A stretch of DNA of 5,195 bases from positions 1 through 5,195 of the forward strand of contig JAKQYG010000313.1 of the NCBI GenBank assembly GCA_023356515.1. The letters run 5' to 3'. This DNA is from Trichodesmium sp. MAG_R04 (GTDB lineage: Bacteria > Cyanobacteriota > Cyanobacteriia > Cyanobacteriales > Microcoleaceae). Below, one piece after another: positions 5,089 to 5,195 of this stretch. The notes below the pieces were generated by a model that saw nothing but the letters and a program-made list of their open reading frames with translations, did no database searches and was not told the origin of the DNA. Every line of letters starts with the position of its first letter. Position 1 is the first letter of the stretch. Position numbers and translations under genes: made by a program.

Positions 5089-5117
5089 ATTATAATTACT
5101 GTATATATAATTGTCAA
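5089..5117 (-). promoter_or_regulatory. Near-perfect sigma70-type promoter reading toward rplJ-rplL
   Basis: On the minus strand TTGACA (5117-5112) and TATAAT (5094-5089) are separated by exactly 17 bases, both hexamers matching consensus. Transcription would start near 5082 and run through the tnpB remnant and the L10 leader into rplJ and rplL. It may be the native operon promoter left upstream of the inserted sequence, or one belonging to the element. A further TATAAT (5061-5056) downstream has only a poor -35. Confidence 0.65.
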
Positions 5118-5195
5118 CCCATGTATAGCAATGAGCACTCACATCTTTACATATTACTATCGCATTTAAGTGTAGTACAATTTTACGCTACTATC
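5118..5195. other. Right edge, unassigned, with a short direct repeat
   Basis: No gene is recognised. TACTATC occurs at 5155-5161 and again at 5189-5195, 34 bases apart, with GTAGTACAAT between them. The heptamers could be regulator-binding half-sites upstream of the promoter or chance. rplA, the usual upstream neighbour of rplJ, is not visible by the window edge. Confidence 0.3.

Overview
The window comes from a cyanobacterium, probably a filamentous or Nostocales-like one. The evidence is three copies of the cyanobacterial HIP1 octamer GCGATCGC (at 1611, 2040 and 4026), a run of GAAGGYA heptamers, a GTTGCATGCAAC palindrome of a type common in these genomes, cyanobacterial-type L10 and L7/L12 proteins, and an NADH-dehydrogenase-like/SelD fusion. 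The DNA is AT-rich by eye. The genus is not determined.

Layout. At 2-343 (+) lies the C-terminal end of the ferrous iron permease FeoB, running off the left edge. At 507-2810 (+) is a 767-residue fusion of an FAD/NAD(P)H oxidoreductase domain with a complete selenophosphate synthetase (SelD); the linker between the domains is written by degenerate heptamer repeats. A 304-bp convergent spacer (2811-3114) holds three consecutive inverted repeats, the last a 24-bp perfect palindrome, and the minus-strand terminator of rplL. The rest is read on the minus strand, from right to left: a near-perfect sigma70-type promoter (5089-5117), a decayed tnpB fragment (4707-5042), an L10 leader with an attenuator (4536-4705), rplJ (3851-4408), a second, shorter tnpB fragment followed by an IS200/IS605-like right-end stem-loop (3654-3851), and rplL (3115-3516).

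How the parts work together. L10 anchors the L7/L12 dimers of the ribosomal stalk, and the leader upstream of rplJ is the expected L10 autoregulation site, so this is the stalk operon with its control region. The unusual point is that sequences derived from the 3' part of an IS200/IS605-type tnpB gene sit both immediately upstream of the L10 leader and in the rplJ-rplL spacer, in the same direction as the operon. They share a 120-bp ungapped block with 14 differences by my hand count, all transitions. Leader plus rplJ is therefore flanked by direct repeats 995 bp apart. Whether these are only debris or a retained RNA element (reRNA/omegaRNA-like) cannot be settled from sequence alone. Selenophosphate made by SelD would feed selenouridine or selenocysteine formation, but no partner gene is visible here.
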